This document shows, one piece after another, positions 60,589 to 64,000 of a stretch of 64,000 bases of DNA. A program made the position numbers and the translations under genes. Below the pieces are notes generated by a model, which searched no databases, was not told the origin of the DNA, and was given only the letters and a program-made list of their open reading frames with translations. Numbering within the stretch: position 1 is the first letter of the stretch; each line of letters starts with the position of its first letter. The stretch is from Moringa oleifera (lineage: Eukaryota; Streptophyta; Magnoliopsida; Brassicales; Moringaceae): assembly GCA_021397835.1 (NCBI GenBank), contig JAJFZO010000113.1, positions 1,054,001 through 1,118,000 on the forward strand, in the 5' to 3' direction.

Positions 60589-61613
60589 GCTTCACAGAGC
60601 ACATTATGGCATCTGCTTCTGCAATGCTGTATTGATGATGCTTCTGATGTCGAGCAAAGTGCTCTTGCACTTCTTAGGGACCTTGCTATTTCTAAGATTT
60701 GCTATCTGTGTTTTCCTTACTAATTTGTTCCTAATCATCTAAGATTTTGAATATTTTTACTTGTTGGAAAAATTTTGACCATATGATTGGTGGATAGCAT
60801 GTATTATTGTCAACATCCTACTAATAACAATGGAAGCTTATGTTACAAGTTGATCCTGTGTCTGCAGGTGTACAATTTGATAAGGAGTTTATTGTATGCT
60901 CCTTAGAGTTGCTCTCTAGGCTCTTGGCAGTGTGATTGGGAGTTAGGTATTTACCTTTATGAGATATCTTGGAAATATATTTGCATATGTTTCTGGTTTT
61001 TATTTCTTGTATTTGATTATTTCAAGCTTGAGTGCTTTTATTTGTCATTGGAATTGCATTTGATTTTGGGTCCTCTAAAGTAATAAACGTTAATAAAATT
61101 AATTGTTACTTTTTTTATTTTAATATTGTGTAGAATAAATCTTATTGGTAGTACAAATCACTGGTTTTTGTATTGTGGTAGCAGTAATGCCAAACATGAA
61201 AAAAATTGTGCCTAATGTCTTCTAATAGTGGTTTTCTTCATTGAGGTTCTATTTAGAGTCAGTAACTCAATTAAGCTCATTTTGTTAATATGTTTCTGCT
61301 ACTGGACCAAAAGTTTACTATCAGACTTATGAATCTGCCACATTGGTTTTATGGTGTATCTTTAGCAAGCCATTTATATAGAAATCTTTGGTGATCTAAA
61401 AACAATTAGTTTTTGGTTGATTTGAAGGCTGTTAATGGGTTTGGTATTTAGGTTGTTTGTTGAATATGCATATTTATGCATGTAGCTCCCTGTTGTCTTG
61501 GGGGGATTGTTTTCAATGTTAACATATAGTGTGACATTTTGAGAAGACTACTAGATAGGTTGATTTAATTTAAAGACATTTTGTCTTATTTTTGATTTAA
61601 ACCTTTGTTGTAA
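60589..61613 (+). pseudogene. TRN1: Transportin array unit 5 (exon B copy 5, exon A copy 6)
   Basis: Exon B is open ([20 protein letters not shown]) though its acceptor reads 'tgcgg'. Exon A (60868) has a good acceptor but an internal deletion of about 13 bases after 'ctctct', and its last codon is TAG. Confidence 0.8.
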
Positions 61614-62058
61614 GCTTCATAAAGCACATTGAGGGATTTACTTCCATAGTATTGTATTGATGATGCTTCTAATGTTCGATAGAGTGCTCTTGCACTTCTC
61701 GGGGGCCTTGCAAGAGTGAGTTAAACTCACATTCTTTGCGAAAAATTTTGTTATATAAATATTCGCACATTCTTACCACTAAATATATACATGTATGTTA
61801 TAAGATGATAAATTTTCTTTTACAATAAGGTCTCCCTAGTATATTTACATCATCATCTATCTGAATTCCTTGATGTTACAACTAAACAGCTGGTGAGAGG
61901 ACTCTCTTTCATCTTTGCAACCTAATTTACGTTTCTGCACTCATTGTTTTTAGTGTGTTACTTTCTACACAACACTTGATGTGCAGGATGCCAGTCAGCT
62001 AAAGGAATCCATTTATGCTAATAATGGATGTTGGGCTACTGGTGAATTAGCAGTCAAG
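61614..62058 (+). pseudogene. TRN1: Transportin-1 exons B (copy 6), C and D
   Basis: The array ends in the natural continuation of the gene. Exon B6 (61614-61715) keeps the true 3' end and a GTGAGT donor but holds three stops. Exon C (61830-61892) reads VSLVYLHHHLSEFLDVTTKQ L, matching V-C-P-V-H-L-H-P-R-L-S-E-F-L-D of transportin-1. Exon D (61987-62058) reads DASQLKESIYANNGCWATGE followed by LAVK, matching the S-V-A-N-N-A-C-W-A-I-G-E-L-A-V-K repeat, with a GT donor. The next exon of the gene is not found in the remaining 1.9 kb. Confidence 0.85.
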
Positions 62059-64000
62059 GTTGGTTTATTCCTTTTTCCAGACTTCTCTTATATGATAACT
62101 AGTATGCAAGTTTTGTGTAAACAATTTTCTTGATGTTCATTACTTCAAGAACGGTTGTGTAAATCTGTATATGCCATTTGGTAATTTGAAAAATTTAGGG
62201 CATCCATTGGTTTCTTCAGAAATACTTTAAAAGATAATGCTAATCTACAAGCAATATTGTATAAACTGTGTCTGTGATTGTCTATTAATAGCTTAGGCAT
62301 GGAATTTAGAAATATATTTGACATTAAATAAACATTATTGGTTCTTTATATTGTGCTTTGATATTGGCTTTGGGGATTGACTAGTTTGAATGATGGACAT
62401 TATGTGCTTGCTTTTTACCTTATTAGTTCTTTTTCCATATAGTGGAGAAGTTATTTCCCTAAAATTAACAAAGAAGTGGTAGCTCATGTCATGTTTCTCC
62501 AAGAGTTTTGTTAATAATTTGAGAAAAGTTAATAATGTGAGACAGATATACTATCCTCAATTTTGAAGTTTGTCATTGATTATTGCTTGCTTTGGCATGT
62601 TTGCTTAGAAAGGAAAATTTTCAAATTTGATATGGACACAATGAAGATAGATGCAGATTATCACTTATTACAAATTTTTTTATCTGTTTCAATTAGTTAT
62701 AATAGTTCCTTGAAGCTAATATTCCTACTTTTTAGTTTGTTTATCTCATAGACAATTTGTTATCTACACTTGATGGAGTTGAGATACTTAAGCGAGTGAA
62801 GGTTTGTTAGCTCAGGACTTACTCTTATCCTTGTTTTGAAGTTGTTGTCACCATTTTTTTTATTGTTATTTGTTGGAAGATGTTGAACAACCCTTAAACT
62901 AATGAATTCTTGGTTCTCAATGTTTACAATCAGCTTATTTATTCTGTTCATAGATTTGTGACAAGTAGCTAATAGACGATTCATACTACTATTTTGTTGC
63001 CAAGTTCTTGATTTGAGTTTCAATGATTTTAAAGGGCCTTGATTTGAACTGCTTGAGAATTACAAAGCACTATAGGTTTTTATTACATATAGTTTGGTTT
63101 TTCTTGTTCTATTAGTAAGAATGAGAGTTCAACATTCAATGGGATCTTCATCCACATATCATTTTTATAGCAATGGTATCTTGTTAGAAATCAAATCATC
63201 TCATTTACAAGCCTGACTCAGTTGCATAACTTGGAGGTACGGCTTTAAAAGTTTTTCCTCCTTTACTCCTTGAGAGCTTCATGCCTTTTTGATTCATGTC
63301 AACATAATTATTGATTTGGTTTGAATCTGTTTTCCCTTTTTAGTTCCTCTCTATTGCTCAAAATAAATTGAAGTCTCTTTCAATGGCCAGTCAACCTAGA
63401 CTATAGATATTCTTTCTGTTTTAGTTATGTGATTGCTTGTTTATTGATTCATTCACAGGTTTTATCTACCAGTAAAAAATGTCGACTCTGAAGGGCTTCC
63501 TACATCTACTAGTCTATGAGGTTAGTATATAAAACACATGCTTCTAGTGGCCTAACCAACCTCAACACATTTCATTCTCTCTGTTCAATTTTTGAAGTTA
63601 GTGTTGCCTTTGCTCTCTCCTTATTTCCCTGCTCTCAATCGTTGTCCTTTATGTTTGTTAACCATACATCACATACCCAATTTGTTATGCATGCTTTTCT
63701 TTCGCTAGCATTGGCCTTTATGGTCCACTCCTGTCTGTACTTTGCTCAGCAAACTACTTGATTTTACTACCCTTTTATGCTTCACATAAAATGTAGCTTA
63801 TGGTCTTACGAAAGGAAAAGATGAAGGCATTCAACAAGACATGTTTAAACATATATTGCGAATATTTCAATGCAATTTAGATAGATTTACATGCATGCTC
63901 GCAAGTTTGAGATGAAGTACTTATATAAAAAAAGGTTGTAATATTTAGCTCATTTGTTGTTTTAAAATATATTTAATAGTGATGATTAAGTATAACTTTA
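62059..64000. other. Spacer after the transportin pseudogene
   Basis: AT-rich, with no further transportin exon that I can recognise. The open frame at 63516-63761 shows no family motif. The next transportin exon may be lost or lie beyond a long intron outside the window. Confidence 0.4.

Larger units (their letters stand above)
56405..61715 (+). repeat. TRN1: Tandem array of transportin-1 exon pairs, about 1.04-kb units
   Basis: Exon B starts at 56427, 57466, 58499, 59542, 60589 and 61614. Exon A starts at 56705, 57744, 58777, 59822 and 60868. Periods are therefore 1025-1047 bases. Each unit holds exon B, a short intron of about 190 bases, exon A and a long intron of about 660 bases. Exon B encodes [18 protein letters not shown] then SDVRQSALALLGDLAR, and exon A encodes GVQFDKEF.... 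These are consecutive exons of transportin-1, but A precedes B in the gene, so the unit is a permuted A-B duplication. In copies 1-5 exon B loses its donor: after 'gacctt' it runs straight into 'atttctaagattt', the intron upstream of exon A. Only copy 6 keeps 'ctt gca aga|gtgagt'. Introns are as similar between units as exons are. Confidence 0.88.

Noticed and set aside
63516..63761. 81-codon plus-strand open frame at the right edge
   Set aside because: No motif, no splice context and no link to the next transportin exon.
1..64000. rRNA genes, CRISPR arrays, organellar insertions, bacterial-type operons
   Set aside because: None of their signatures was seen on either strand.

Overview
The window is nuclear DNA of a eudicot plant, probably a woody species, though the sequence does not fix the genus. 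The evidence is spliced genes with GT..AG introns, very AT-rich spacers, decayed Ty3/gypsy, Ty1/copia, LINE and Ulp1-type elements, and plant-specific families (ATL RING-H2, SABATH, REM/B3, NT-C2, plant glutaredoxin-like). There is no bacterial-style operon, CRISPR array or rRNA.

Layout. 1-6.9 kb is a graveyard of mobile DNA: a decayed DUF1985/Ulp1-protease transposon gene and a copia reverse-transcriptase scrap. 6.9-8.7 kb is an intact three-exon gene for a MAM33/p32 mitochondrial glycoprotein-family protein. 12.66-20.14 kb is one old gypsy element of Tat type with both LTRs, a primer-binding site, a purine tract, an internally duplicated protease region, no visible RT/RNase H and an antisense extra ORF. 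22.9-27.3 kb is a four-exon NT-C2 domain gene. 28.3-33.4 kb (minus) is a ten-exon pyrimidine 5'-nucleotidase (UMPH-1 family) with a LINE relic in one intron. Head to head with it, 34.07-37.67 kb is a five-exon gene of an uncharacterised plant family, with a solo LTR in intron 1. 40.0-41.2 kb (minus) is a single-exon glutaredoxin-like gene and 44.2-44.7 kb (minus) a single-exon ATL-type RING-H2 E3 ligase.

The right quarter (49-62 kb) is a bed of duplicated gene fragments. Two truncated SABATH methyltransferase pseudogenes (minus) descend from one already truncated ancestor. A REM/B3 transcription-factor pseudogene follows. It is interleaved with, and followed by, the most striking structure of the window: six copies of one exon pair of the nuclear import receptor transportin-1. 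Five of these form a tandem array of about 1.04-kb units that ends in the next two transportin exons. The units share the same junction inside exon B, which points to serial unequal crossing-over inside a dead gene copy.

The six intact genes act in unrelated processes (mitochondrial matrix, membrane/cytoskeleton-linked NT-C2 function, nucleotide turnover, unknown, redox/zinc protein, ubiquitin ligation) and form no pathway. All exon coordinates were worked out by hand from splice signals and reading-frame continuity; family names come from motif recognition, not from a database search.
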